From positions 12,466,434-12,530,433 of the forward strand of contig NC_034409.1 of assembly GCF_002078875.1 (NCBI RefSeq): a DNA stretch of 64,000 bases, written 5' to 3'. This document shows positions 24,401 to 39,400 of this stretch, piece by piece. The notes below the pieces were generated by a model that was not told the origin of the DNA, ran no database searches, and saw nothing but the letters and a program-made list of their open reading frames with translations. This DNA comes from Numida meleagris. Lineage: Eukaryota > Chordata > Aves > Galliformes > Numididae. Made by a program: the position numbers and the translations under genes. Each line of letters starts with the position of its first letter. Within the stretch, counting starts at the first letter, position 1.

Positions 24401-27400
24401 GTGACTTCCCTGTTAGTGCTAGCCTGCAGCTAGGGGTGATGACACTGTCAAGGAAATGGTGCTCACAGCTCTGGGAAGAGTCACCACAAATACAATGAAC
24501 GTTTTGCTGTTGCTACAGGGATAGGGTTTATTCACTGGAAGAGAACGATTCATGTTCAACTGCAAATGGGAAAACTGAGGGGCATTTACATGTGATAATG
24601 GAACATCAGCACAGCACTTGTTCTAAGTAGCTCTTTCCTGGGGAAAAGGCGTCATACAGATCTTTCTTTTACACTTTGTCTCAGAGCAGACAGAGTAAAA
24701 GCCCTAAGTATCCGCAGCAAACAGCTTCCTTGTCAATGCATGGTTTGGTATAAAATGCATGCCCTTCAGCATGCAATTTGTTTCATGGGTACTGATAGGT
24801 TTGAAATGAAGCCCAGCAATACATGACAACGACAAGCGGAAGAATGCGAGAACAGGGTGAGCACAAACAACGGGATGCAGTGGTGCTGCCAGAGATCGGG
24901 GGCCAAAGGGCTCCAGCAGCAGCGCAGTTGCAGACGCTTTGCTGGAGGCGCTGGTACCTCCGTGGGATCAGCACAGCTCAGCGGGCTGCGTTTTCCAGGG
25001 TTGAGTTCTTTAGAGAAGGGCTGATGCAGAACAAACACCGTCTAAACCAGGAAAAAAAATAATCTAGGTTTCCTGATAAACGCTTTGCTTACTTCTATAC
25101 GTAATGGGAATTAAGTACAAGCTAACCCAAAAATATGGAAAGCGAAGCACATTTAGAGATGAGCATGATATTGTGTGTCTGCTTAAGCAATGTAACGATA
25201 GGCATCTACATACACAGAATTTTCCTTGGGCAAAACTTTATCTAAGCTCTGAGATTGTAAGTCTTGAAACCAGAAAGCGCTTTCTTGGAGTGCGTTTGAT
25301 ACAGGGAATAGGAAAAGGCCCTACAAGAATGGCTTTGTTCTGCTTAATTGTAGACAGGAGGAACTGCTGAAGAATGAATAGATGAGGGGGAGCACAGAGC
25401 AGATAAAGGGCAGGTTGGAGAAGGGAGTGCTTATTCTGGAAACCTCAGGGAATATGGGGGAGGTACCTTATGCACTAGGCAAATATCACACCTGGTTTTT
25501 AAAATGGGGGAAAATGGAGCTACAGAATTATAGATGTTAGTGGTTGGCAACCGTGCCCACAGCAGGGGGCTTGAAACTAGATGATCTTTAAGGTCCTTTT
25601 CAACCCAGACCATTATATGATTCTGGGATGTAGTTATAATTAATAGATCACTTTCCAAAGAATAAATCTGGAAAAAAATATGAAGCTTTCTTTGTAAATA
25701 GCTAGAAAAAAAAAAAGAGTATGTATAATAGCCAATGTAGTCAAGCCAAAGCAGTCCAATCTCCTATCATTTAACCTGAGCATGGATGAGAAATGGTAGG
25801 TATCATGCAATTCGATTTTTACATAAGTTCAATATTGTTTCATATGATCTCATCATAAACAATCTAAGGAAACAGGTTCTTGATGACAAGGTAAGGTAAG
25901 GACTATATCGGGAGAATGAGGTTAAGCTGAGAGGGACTGCAACTATTTTGGAGAAGATGACTCAAATTCAAAATGACCCAGAAAAGGTGTGAACAAGTGT
26001 GATTATACTGAATACCGCAGACGCGAAGTGCTGCACGTAGGCAAGAAAGATTATCTGTACAAATACGGAATGAAGGCCAACTGATTATAAACTGTTTCTT
26101 TAAGGGATCTGATTGTTAGATGTCCTCACAAGCTGAACGTGGATGAGTACATCATGCTGTTGCAAGAAGGGCTACCATCATACCTGGACTTGTAAGCAGA
26201 AATGCCACCTGCCTGAATGAATCCTTTTGGTCTGAGCCACTGCCATTAGGCGCTGCACTTGAAGGCAAAAGGAAAGAAAAGGAAGGTAGAAAAGAAGGAT
26301 TTAAGCAGCACTAGCTCTAAGGGCTGATGGAAAGAAGTAGGGCTGTGTAGCCCAAGGAAAGCATGGGAGAGGAATGTGGCTGACTTTATTCCAGTAACAT
26401 GAAATGCTTCTGCAGGGAGAAAGAGAATGATCTGTTTGTTGTATCCCTGGTGGATGGAAAAGAAGTCAATAGGCCTATACTACATAAGAAAGGCTCAGCT
26501 AAAGGTTATGAAAATTGTTTCTGTGTTAAGGAAGCACTGGGACAGCTTGCCTGGGGAACCGGAGCTTCCACCAGGAGTGGGTGAAAGAGCAGCTCTGCCC
26601 TCAGGAATGGCAGGCAGCCCTGCCTGGGCCGTGAGCAGGACTGCCCACGTAGCTCTTCTCTCTGCTACGCTGGTTTTCTACAACTGATGCTGTGGTCCTT
26701 AGACTTTCATGAGGCTGTATTAAAACTTGGATAAACTGATGCCAAATGCCTCCATGCAATTGTCAGTCCTTGTGTGTTAGCTCAGAGACATGAAAGTGCC
26801 ACCTAGAGCGCTGTGAGCTCAGCAGGTCTGTTTGTTGGACTAATTAACGATTAATGCCAAGTATTTCTTGCTGATGAAGGCAGATTGGTTTTCATGGGTT
26901 GTTTCAGTCAGCAGGAACCTGGTGTGCAGTCACAGGTAAAAGTTGTGTGGTTTGATGCCCACCTTAAAATCTCATCAAGTATTTGTTGTGTCAGATAGAG
27001 GAAGCACTTCTAAATATTTCTGATTTTAGTGCTTTACACTGAATGTAACAAAAACACCTAGGCCATGTTGTCAGCACTTTTGCTTAGAACAGATCTGATA
27101 TTGCTTGAGATAAAATCTATCAACACCTGTCATTCTTTTGAGGAAGTATGCGGCATTTGATGGAAAGCGTGAGAGTGGAATATCCATGGGTTTGATGACT
27201 GGGCAGCTCGTGTGGAACACAGGAGATCCCGGTGACATTTTTGTTCTTCCTGTCTTGCCACACAGCCCCGATCTGTGCTTCCCCACTTCCCTGTCCGTAC
27301 CGCAGCCACCAGACACGGGGTCGCCAGCTGCAGCCTATTGGATATGCTGCATTCATTCATCTTCTAGGCAGAGGTGTGTTTCTAACAGAAACAAGTAACC

Positions 27401-30400
27401 CATCTCAGAATAGTTAATTTAGTGATGATTAAAGGGTCTGGTGAGAATATGGGAGATGTAGATTCAAACAATGTCTCTAAAAAACAAACCAACAAAATAT
27501 TTCCTTCCAGCGTGTTTTCTTTTTAGGGCTCCCTGTGTTTGAGGTATTACCTCTAACTGTGTCTATTGATGGAAGATTGTTCAGCATTCAACACCAGAAA
27601 GTTGAATTCACATCTAGGGGACACAGTTCTGGGGTAACAGGAAAAATGGAAATGCAGGAGAGAAGAAAGGCTGTACAGAAAAGAATAAGATTATGAAGTT
27701 TGAGATTTAAGGAGACAGAAGTGTAGGAAAAGAGGAACAAGAAAATGTAAGTGGTGCTGGGACAGAATTTGTCCTGCCAAATTCAGATAGTCTAAACTGT
27801 ATTTCAAATGTAGATGCCTTCGAAGCACATTTCCTACATGATTCAAAGATTCCTGTGCAATCCACAGGGAGAGGTTGGTGTCCTGGGAACAAAGACCTCC
27901 AAGAGGAATATTTTGACCATGAGTAAGATTGTCAGGATCTCCTCAGGAGGCAAAGACACTGAACACTTTGTTAATACAGAGCCCTTACCCATTGATCTGG
28001 ATAGTTTGCCCAGTGGACTCCTAACTTCAGGTTGAAGTGCCTGTTACCACCTCTTTAGGGTTCTACTTGGCATCAGAAGTTGGGTTCACAGGAAAGACGG
28101 ATTTAGACCTGTACTGACCACATCAAGTCATGGTCCTGTGTGAGTGAGCATTGCTGCAAAAGATTCTGCACATCATAACTGAGTGATGCTGTCGGATGTC
28201 AACATGGGGCCAGATCTGTAATCAGGACAGGAGTTAATGATCTGACAAATGCCAGAATTCTGTTTAGGGTTTATGGCTTTTATTTAAATCAAGGTGATAA
28301 AGCCAAATGATTGAACTGTTTCTCAATAGTCATAATGGTTATTACTTGCAGAAGGAAGAGTATTAACGCTAGAACAGCTGAGCACAGGGAGATGGCTGGG
28401 CTGACAGCCAGCTTGAACCAGGTGATATTCCGTAACCACAATATCTTGTTGCATCTGAGAAGGTGACAACTGATTATTTGTCATTGTTTGCTTGGGAACA
28501 CTCAGAGAGACCATATCACAACACTATTTTCATTCTTTTTAACTTCATGCAAAAAAGATTTTAAAAGCCTATAACAGCAGCCTCCCTTCAGCTGAGGGTT
28601 CATGGTCAACAGAGACCATCACCACAGAGGAGAAAGTTTTGGGAATGCAGAACAGAAAACTCAATACAGAAATCATCTGCACTTTGTTACTGCATTCATG
28701 ACTCTCAGACTCATTCTAAGTCCTATCTGAATGCATCTCTTATTTTCTTTAGTCTGTCATCTCTTTTTATTTATCGTTTAAGTCTGTAATTGCACTGTGA
28801 ATTTCTCTGAGGTATGATTTGCATAAGGTACTGCACAGAATTGTATTTTATTAGCAGAGCATACAATCTCTTTACAAGACCAGAAATAAGAGAACAGTGC
28901 AAGCACTATTTAACAGTGAGGCACAGCCCCCATTGATGTGATTACAGATGACAATGGTTCACCATAATTTTGTGTAGACGTTAACAGAATACGTGTGGAA
29001 AAAATTACCATCTGGAGAGAAGGTCAAAAGTAAATGGGCCATTTCAGAAAGCAAGGAAAGAATGCCTGGAACAATGACGAACACTGCAGTTTGTTAATTG
29101 TTTAATGTCATGTTGTAACTAGAACTAAAACTTATGCTGTTTTTGTGTAGAAGGAAATGTATGTGGCATCACTGTGGGCAGCAGAGTTTCCAGAGTAGGC
29201 TCAGGGTCAAGGTTGAATTGGGCTGTTATTTTAGAAATGTGAAGAGCTGAGTATATTCCCCAGCCCTCCACCTACCCCATCAATACAGCTTTAACAATTT
29301 TTATCTCTGTTTCCATTTTTTTCCCATGACTGGCATTCTCCAGCTTAGTCATCTTGACATTTACGGCCATGGGAGGGCCAGCTGGGATGCCAGGAGCGTC
29401 GGGTATGAGCATGGCAAATGGAGTCAGCTACACACAAGCTAGAAACTCACATATTTCAAGTTACAAATATACATTGGTGCTTTCCTAGACAGGTGCATTA
29501 GTGAACTTTCTGTTTTAATAAGTTTTGTAAATGCAGGCTTTTATATGAAATTACCTTGTTTTTAAAAACAGGATTATAGAAACAAAAAGGGGAGAAAAAG
29601 AGTTTCTGTCCCACCAACCTGTATCTGAAGTACCACCAACTGTGCGTCCAGGGCTCTCTTCATTGGGAGTGCTTTGAACCAGAATTTAATCTGTCTCTCT
29701 TTCTCAGCTACCTTCATCTTCAGAAAACTGATCTCTTCATCCATAGCTTGCATCTCAATGTCTCCTTTTCTACACAAAAACTCTTGAGCATTTATTTTTT
29801 CGTATAAAATACATATTTCTTCTTCTCGACTTCTAAGCAGAAGGCCGCTGCAATAAGCCGAAAATGAAACGGTAACATTTTTAAAATTTTGGTTGATATT
29901 CAGTGTATTCCATTCCAGAACATAACGGGCAAATTTTAAAAATGATAGCAATAATCTGGGAAATATAGCAAGATTTCACACTTTAATACTTTAATATCAT
30001 TACAACATTGTAAAAAGAGAACAAAAGAATTACAAGCTGAAAATTGGAGAACACAACTGCAAAGATTTCTTTGCTGCTTCGTACCGTTGCCATGAGCTTT
30101 TTTTGCCTTCTACAGCACTCACTTGGAAAATGGATTAAGTTGATCAGAGAGCTTTTATCTGCACTTCCAGATGAGAGCGGTGCACAAAGCACAAACAGAG
30201 AGCAGAGGCTCCAGGCTCTCAAGGCATTCAGCAGGCAAAGTACTGTGCTGTTCTGTAACAGTTCTGAAGAATGAATGGCTCTAACAGTGGAGAACCAACG
30301 CACGCGTCCATGACGCGCAGCAGCACTGGTGTTGCAGCGAGGCAGGCTGCTTACGAGGCACTGGAGTGAAGACGCCTTTAGTTTTCTTGGTTAGATTTGC

Positions 30401-33400
30401 TCAGAAGTTGAAAAGTATCGAGTCATGAATTTCACGATGACCCATTTTATTGCACCACATTCACACACGTACCTCTCATTTTGTTCCTCAATGGCTTTTT
30501 TGTATTTTTTGTGCAGTTGCGCGATTTCCTCTTCAACACGGGTGACTATATTGATAAGTCTGTCAAGATCCAAAACCTGCTGCTTTTTCTTTTCATTCAT
30601 TTCATTCATGACTTGTACGACTTTGGAACAATCATTTTTGAGACTCTCATTAATTGCTATGTTATTTTTATTCTTCATGTGTTGTTTCTGCAGTTCTCTT
30701 TAATGTAACAGAAAAGTAGGAAAGTTTTGAGTCCTTTCAATTTGAAAGCAATTCCAGCACTAAAAAGCAGAGCTTAAAATAATTGCTCAGCTGCACAAAG
30801 AATCTTCTATGTCACTCTGCTTCATGGAAGCATTACAAGAGGTAGAACGCTTGTCTGAGAACAGCCTCTGTGTGGGCTCTTTCCAGCTTGAACAGATCTG
30901 GACTACAGCCCACTGAAATGCTATCACTGGAGCCTGCACCACAGCACTTCTGTCCTGGGAAAAAACACACTTCAAGAGTAGAAGTGTAGACTGTGATGCA
31001 TATTCTTAATGTGCAGTAAGCCTGTCCTCTTTATTTACGGAGCAATATTTAAATAACATGGTTGTGACTCTAAGGTCTCCAAACTTATAATAGACTGTAC
31101 CCCAGCATTCACACAGCACAGAATATTATCAATCTTCCTGTCTGAAAGATGTGGAAAAAGCATCACAACAAAAGGTTCGGGACAAGATCATAACTATGCA
31201 TGAAAATGAAGAAGGAAAGGCGTTATTTCCAGAGACCCTGCCAGCCACTGGACGATGCTGCCTTGCTCAGAAGACAGCTTCTTGTTGCCACACAGAGCAT
31301 TCATTTAATAACAACAGGTATTCAGACTTACTGCATTTAAACTGCAGTAAGTGTCACTTCTGGACTAAGAGACTACTTTGTCTACACTGCGAAGATATTT
31401 GTGTTAATGTACAGAAGAGGTAGTGAAAGAAGAAGCACTGTCTCCTATTAATTAAAATATAGAACTGCAGATGAAATGCCCTGCCTCCCATTCTCAGTTC
31501 CATCATGAGGATGCTGAATTACTGTGAGATTCTTTCTGGTTCATTTCTGCTTTTGTAAATCAAGTTTGAGAGTGACAGAATGGCAGTATTGGAGAAATGC
31601 AGTGTATTGTTAAATAGAATATGAAAAAAACTGTCTTTTCGGACTGATACTCTGTCTTCCAAAGCGAGTAGCTTGCAGTTAAATCAGGGATACCATGATG
31701 CTAAACTGTTACTGGGATTAGAAACATTCCCATGGGCTACAAAATTATGGATAATTCATAATCTCCAGGTTTGCAGAGATCAAAATATCTGTTGGATCCC
31801 TAGTAGAGTAAGGTCTGGTATGCAATAATCATACATTTCTGTCATCTAGTCAATACATATTTAGATGGATTTTTACCCTTTTTTCTCCTCTTCCTTTCAC
31901 AAGTAATTTATGAGGAAGGCCTCAAAAATTTTAGCACAAAGCATCAACTTGTGCATGTCATCAGAATCACTTAAGTCAATGAAGTGCCACTTCTTTTTCA
32001 GCTTGCTCCAGCATGGCTTTGAAGTCAAAGTACACGGAGATTCACTGTGTGTGTTGATTGAATTTATCCTGAATGCATTCTTAGGTCTGGCTGTGCAATA
32101 TTTTTTTTTTGGGGGGGGGGGACCAGAAAACAAAGTTTTGGGCAAAGCAAATTATTTGTAAACTTAGTTCTGGCTGTGCTGTTTTGCGTACAGAATTAAC
32201 CCTTTCCTAGCTTCCTGCTTTCCCAACAACCAGTCTCAGACACATTGTCATTGTCTGCATAGCACCAAGCAGAATATCACCACTAGGATGACAAAAAGAC
32301 AGCAGAAAGGCATCTCCACTAAGTAATGATCAAGGAAAAACAGAATCACACACACCAACTGCTCCTCTTCCTCTTTGCTATCAGTGTAAGCTTTTGTTTT
32401 GTTAGGATTGCCTAGAAGTTGAAACCATGTTTTGTTTGATCTGAAATAAATATTATCCAATAGACTTCAATTACAGATTGAAACAAGAAACTCAGTTCTA
32501 ATTTAGTAATTAATCAGCCATATTACTAGCCAGTGACACATTTACTAGTACCATCCAGTCTGTTGTGGAATTGCATATGGGTTGGACCTCTTTTTGCCGA
32601 AGGATGAGTACAACAGAGTTGTTCATATTCAGATTCTAGAGGCTTGAGAACTGTTATATAAAGGAAGTATGACAGTTTCTCCCTTCAAAAGATAGGAAAA
32701 TGAGACAGAAGGCAAAAAAAAACTTCAAAAATGTTTCCCTGCCATGTAGTGGTGCCCAAACTAATTGTTGGAACAGATTCTGTGTTGCAATATTTCTTTG
32801 TTTGGATCAGGTTTTAAAAATCAGGGTAATAACTGTGAAGGATGTTATAGGCACAGCTGAACAGTATTACCTCCCAGGATTCTTTCTGAGAAATCTTTTC
32901 AATTTCTATATCTGCGATCTACAGCTTGGTTAAAACTCACCGTTCTTGGGTTATAAGAGTATTCCTTAATGTTTCTCTTTCACTTGCTTTTACTTTTATC
33001 CAGTCTTTAATTTCAATTGTTTTCTGCTGAGCAGCATGCACCAAATGTATACATTTATTCCTTTCATTTTGGATTACATCACACATATTAGCAAGTCCTT
33101 GGAGTCTGAAGAGAAGTGTGAAAGAAATTATTTTTTTAAGTTTATGCACACATTATCTGGATAAGAATGATTTTATCTAATGTGTAGTTTTCTTACTGTT
33201 TTTGGACTCTTCTTTTCCTCTTTTTATACTCTTCTATTTGAAGATCCTTTCTTTTTATTTCTTTAATAATATTTTGGAGTTGTATCTGAAATTTAAATAG
33301 AATTCAGTGAGCGCTTTAGATTTTTCAAACAAACATCCTCAAAGAGAAACAGAACAGCTCTCTTAGATGAGGAAAATACAGGCAAAATTATTCCAAGAAT

Positions 33401-36400
33401 TTATTCTAATTACAACGAAATGCTTTTACTGTAATAACACTAAGCAACACAGTGTATGTATACTACAATACAGGAATTACCATGACTGCTAAAAATGTAG
33501 ATAATTTATTTCATGCTCATCTTAAAATGATTGATCTCTGCTATTTATATCTACTGTTGCTATTGAACAGCCTCCCAGTTCCATCACAATATAGTTGTGC
33601 ATATGCGCCTCTGAAATTCTACCTTGATTTTCTGATGCACTTTTTTAAAGAAAAATTCTTTTTTTGCTTTTTCTGCCTTTTAAAATCATCACTGGTGATT
33701 GAGTAGCATGCCACACTTACATTCCGTTAGGGCTCTGCACATCTGATTTCAGTTCTGTTCAGTCCTTGCTAGTTTGTGTCCTTAACATTCAGTGGACAAA
33801 CCTTCTCTCACCTCCCACTGATATCAAGAGGACAATGTAGGTATTAGAAAAAGCTGGTGGATGTCTGGGTGCAGTTCTGGGTAGGAGTGTTTATTAATAA
33901 AATTATATTCTTCATGATTTGGTCTCTTTATGGACTTATTTTTATTGAATTTGCAAAGCCTGAACTGCTCCTTTGACTCAATTTCTATAGACAGTCAAAA
34001 ATTCGCAGCATGCCATAAGAGTAGCCTATCCAATTTATTTTAATACGGACATAGATTGTGGAAGTGTAAATAGTTTGTTACTGGTATTTAGTCAGAAGAA
34101 CAAGGGATTTTTCCCCCTTCCTTCAAATTAATAGAATGATTTACATATTGAAGCGGATCAGGAAAATAAGAATTGGTGTCTCTCCTGGGAATGAATAGTA
34201 GTTCTGTTATCTCCTGATGTCCATATATTTGCAAAACAAAACAGCCTTCTTCTGCTTCCAAGGATCTCAGTTGAGGCTATCTGCTTTTCTGCATCATTCA
34301 TAATTGTTCATTTTTTCTCTGTAGGCTTGAAAGAAAACATCCTTTCAAATACCTTATTTCAACTGCAGTGTGATATTTTAGTGCACTGTTGTACTGCACC
34401 AAAAATTGCCACCAAATTAACAGAGTACTATGAGCTTCCTGTGTTAATCATAGAATCCTTAGAGTTGGAAGGGACCTTTAAAGTCATCTGGTCCAACTCC
34501 CCTGCAACGAACAGGGACATCCAGGATGAACAGTCGTGATGGAACTTCAAAGTAAAGTGGGAAATGAGAGTCTATAAGTTTCCTCTCGTGAGTAATTTAA
34601 TTTCTTCATATAGCAGCTTTTTCTTTAGAGCAGACTTTCAGTTATATGAGATAATTTTTTACCTGGACTTTCTGAACTTCCCTAGATTTCTGTTCCTTCT
34701 CTTCAACTTTGAGCCCAGTCAGATGTGCAAGCCTGGATAACTCATTACGGCATTTTTCCTGCTCCTTGAAAAGCCGGCCTTCTTCAGCAATACATTCCTC
34801 TAACGTGCGGGCATCCTTATCCGATACCATCTCCTGAAGAAAATCAAATTTAGCTCCTTATGCATTGATGTATCAGTGTTGGAAAACCTGAAGTTTGAAA
34901 CACTTTGGGTTTATTTGCAAAGCATACCTATATACAACCACACTAATTTAAAAATAAATGAATAATAAAACTGACTTTAAAACACCATCTGAAACACCAC
35001 GCACAGTCCCTTGGTAACATCAAAATATTTTAGCACCTAGAAAGTTTCTGTTCCTCCATCCAGCCGGACTTCCAGCTGCTGAATATAAAAGCAACAAAAT
35101 CAGAGCGCACGGCAAGCTGTGTGTTGCAAAAGGTTTGGAAAACACCTTTTATGCTAAGAATCTCAAAGAGCTTTGTCTCCTTACATCAACGAGATTGGAT
35201 TTTTTTTGTAGCTGTACAGTGAACAGAAGTTTGATAATAAACTCCTCAAATAAAAGGTCAAACACTTAAAAAATAGAGTGAAAACTACAACTAGTCAAAC
35301 TCTGATGATTATAACCACACATTTGAAACATGGGTTAAACTTTGAAACAGTTTATGAGGAACTGGTCCTTTCTCTCCCAGTGGTAATTTTGAAATCAAGA
35401 TTTGGACTTTTCTCCAAGCCTTTGCTGTAGTTCAAAGAAGAGTTTATTCAGGGAACTCCTATGATCTGTGTTGCACTGGTGGTCACGTTAAATATTCGGA
35501 GCGGTTCCTTATATAATCTTCAAATCAGCTTATTTCAGGATGAGCTGAATGGATGGATTTCTAAGCTCCACCAACTATGGCAGACCATTAAGTACATATT
35601 ACATACACAAACAGTGACATGTAGGTATCTACCATATTTCCTTTGATTCCTTTAATCTCATGACAGAAAACCAACCATTACAGTGAATTAATATGAGAAT
35701 GAAGAACTCATCACCTGTTTGGCTAAACATCTCTTGCTCTTTTCAATTTCCTTCTGCAGTTCTCGTCTTCTTTCTAGTAATACTCCATTAGCTTTAGGGA
35801 TAGCTTCTGCCTACAAAAATAAGTCAGGCATTCTGAATGATGTCAACAAGAGATGTGAAAAACGTAAAATGCAGAATATCTATTTCAGTTACTTATGCAC
35901 ATGATGAAATGATTATTTTTCTGTCTTGTTGCAGCTCTTAATCCAAGAGTTACTGGTGGCTGAGTAGCATTCCTCAACACCACGTCCAAGTTTCTCAAGG
36001 TTTTCTCAAACATCACAAAGCGCAATTTAAGTAACTGAATGTACAAGTGGTATGTTTTTGGCTACTCAGCCATAATTGAAAAAAATGTCACGAAGTCCAG
36101 CTATGTAATGACATAAATTCTGACCTTCCTAAAGGATGAAAATAGCACCGACTTTAATGGGATAATTATTTCACATCTGTGTAGATTTGATATTATATTT
36201 TTATGCTTTAAGTTAAGAAAGATTTTCCTGTTTCCTCCTTCGGCTCCAGAAAGTCCAAACAAACAACATAGCTATGTACAACTTTTTCTTGTACATTATG
36301 GGAGAACCTGTTTATTCAGCCAGATTTTAAAAAGAAATGTGAGAAGGAAGAAATTACTTTATGATTAAATCTGAACAATCCAACTAAAACCATTTCTGTG

Positions 36401-39400
36401 ATGCATCTTGTGAGGCACCAGGTTTTTTTGGCCTCACAGTGACTGACCTCACTTAAGAATTCTTTACTGTTATAAATAAGACAGAAATAAATGCACCATG
36501 CTAGCTATGCAGGCCTACATTGCCTGTCAGGAATTGCAAATCTGTAATTCATACAGGTGAAAAAAAAGTCCCACCCAGAAGCTATAAAGAGAAAATACAT
36601 GCAGTGCTGTGGTATCTTTCTCAGATCACAACCAGATGTTAGAAAACCTTCACACAGATAATGAGATGTTCTACACTCATGATTTTCACTTCGGTGGTAA
36701 TATTATAAAACTAGGTACTGTTCACTTGCACTAAAGGGAAGGATAACGTGGCATGGTAAAGGTCAAGCTTTGACGTTATTTGCTTTTTGATGCCAGCTCT
36801 GAGACAGGTCAGATCTGACTTAGATTTGCTAAAAGGTCAACATAACCCATACTAAGCAAATTGCTTTCGCTTTCACGGAGGGAACAAACACAGCATTTCT
36901 GCAGACTGTGCATTGGTTACCACTTCTGCTGTGTTGTTACCACTTCTGCTGTGTGCTTCTGGCTGTGGTGGATGTAGACACACATTTCCACATTTCCAAG
37001 ATGAGATTCTAAAGATGCCATCAAGCTCTTGAGTCTAAAAGCAGAAAGCTCATACAAATATATTTCATCCACTAAGGGCTTTTATTGGCATCGGAAAAGA
37101 TTCAAGTTAGGCTCTTTTGGCAGGAAGACACATGGCCAGGGAGAGGAGCAGCAGCCCTGCCTGGGGCTGGAGGCACCCAAGGCCGCCAGTTCTCTTTCAC
37201 ACAGAATGTCACTTTAGCAATAGCTGACCTTTCACAACTTACTGAGGAGAAAAACACTCACTGAGAAGAAAAAAAGTTGAAGGAAGTCTTCATACGATTT
37301 CCTTATTCTACAAACCAATTGCTCTGCACTTAGCATGTCACTTGAACTAAGAGAAATCTGGGGAAGCACGCAAATGGACTGCTGCTTCTGCAATCACCTA
37401 TTTATATTAGCTATTATTTCTGGTGAGTTTTTTGCTTGGAATCACCTTGAATCACTTAAATATTAAAATATGTCAACTTTTGTGCTCCCAAGTCTTTCAA
37501 ATGAAAATCATCTCAAGATAGCAAGTGAAAGCAGAATTGAGCTTGCCACTGCAGTCTGCAGTGCACTGCGGTACTGCATGTGAGCTGATCGTGCTGCAGG
37601 GGAGAGGTGATTTCACATTTGCTCATCTGAAAGAGCCAAGAAGTGAATCAGAGAAAACACAGACAGTGGGGCTGATGATCTGAAAAGATTGTATTGTCAT
37701 GGCCTGTTCACGTTATCACACAGCAGCATCCCGCAGCTTCCGGAGTATGATTCTACTCTAAGCTCCACTTTTATCTCTGCTGGCATTCGCTGTCCCCCAC
37801 ACCTCGCGGTGCTGCAACTTGCAAGACAAATACAAGCCTGCAGTACAGCCTGGTGTTAGCGCTAAGGGAATCCCCTGCAATGCAGATAAACCTGTGTGGT
37901 CCCATTACAGGTCTCTGGCCCTTTCACATAGCGTGAAGGGGTTGGGTTGGGATCTCACCCAACACGGTGAACTTTAACCACAGCTATCAGAGAATTATGG
38001 GGCTTGGTTTTAACATCACATGACTTTGAACAATTGTGATCCTCCCTCCAGAATTCTTTCTTCAATAGCAACACGGGAAAAGATCCAACTTCCCAGCTTC
38101 TCCAAGCTGATACCGCATAGAAATGCAGCATGAGCTTTAAGATCAAAGTCTGGAATATGAGCAACCCTTCAATCAGGAGCTCAGGAAATTCAGTTTAAAA
38201 GTTTTGGTGTGGTTATATAGAGCTCTTCCCCTTCCCAAGTGTACTATCAGGTAATTAATACACATGTGAATTCAGGAAAAAATGTCAACTTCATCTATGT
38301 ATAGAGGAAGACAGTAAAAAAAAAAGTCTGACTGACAAACATTAAATATTATTGAGTAATGTTTAGAGTTGGACAAATAGCAAAGCCAAATATTTATGGG
38401 TTCCGATATCGTGAAGTTATTTTAAAGAATTTCACAGTGATGGAACAAAGAATTTCTTTTTCTGCCTGGATTTCTTAGAAGGACCAAGAGAAAATGCACT
38501 GACACTGTCATGCTAAGAAACATCAGCTCCTTATACTTCCAAATCAGATAGCTGATAAATTATTTTCCTGCAAAAAAAAATACTGACTAAGCAAGGTGAA
38601 TTTTATAAGAATGACTTACAGCCTAGGAAGGAATGTGGGAAAAAAGCTTAAGAAAGAGGGACTTGAAGAACCAGTGAAGAGAGGAAGATATTGTGAAAAC
38701 GCAGACAAAATAATGTTTTAAGAAAGAATGGGAAGGAGAAAAGAAAGGAAATGCTTCAAGAGAACAAGCAATCTAAACCTGCTCCTTAATGGCAGTGTAG
38801 TAGAAGGCACAAAAATAGAGTAAATCAGAGAAGAGTAATGGGTGAAACACAAGCAGGGAGGAAGCTGAGAAAAGAGAAATTTCAGTGGAAATGAAGGAAA
38901 TATAGGGAAATATATCATTTTTTACCAAAATCTACACAGTGATAATTTCCTGCCCCCAGAATAATGTTAAATACATCATAAGTTATTTACAGCAATGTGC
39001 AAACAATCTTCAAACTTAATAAAGATGTTTTTTGTTGTTGTTATCTGATGTAAGACCCAGGAACCAGGTAACATGTGACTATGCGGCTTTATTTGCAGGG
39101 TACAAACTTCTTTGATGTCAGCAGGCAAGCCACTACGCTATTGCACATTTAAAATGACACAGTGCTTCAAAAGAAGACATGATGCCACAGTGCCAATATA
39201 ATCAGTGCCACCTCTGATTACGATGCTCCTTTAGTTATTATTTCTTAATAATAGCCCCAATATAGGTTGACACAGTATTCTTACTACAGCTGTAAAACTG
39301 TGAGCTTTCTCAGTCAGTTGCAGTGACACTTGTAACACTTTTCAGTGCATAAGACTTAGAAAAGTCTTATCCTGCTCCCTCTGTTAGGATCAGTCCAAAT

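Larger units (their letters stand above)
23607..29618 (-). other. CCDC146 intron (part), otherwise unannotated
   Basis: The remainder of the 6.6 kb intron between the exons at 29619 and 23062. Positions 23800-24500 are GC-richer, with a short perfect inverted repeat at 24291-24310 (arms CTCGTG/CACGAG). Apart from the CR1 copies listed I recognise nothing here. Confidence 0.45.

Noticed and set aside
24058..24498. 146-codon plus-strand open frame
   Set aside because: It lies in a GC-rich CCDC146 intron with opposite-strand open frames of similar length. No homology recognised.
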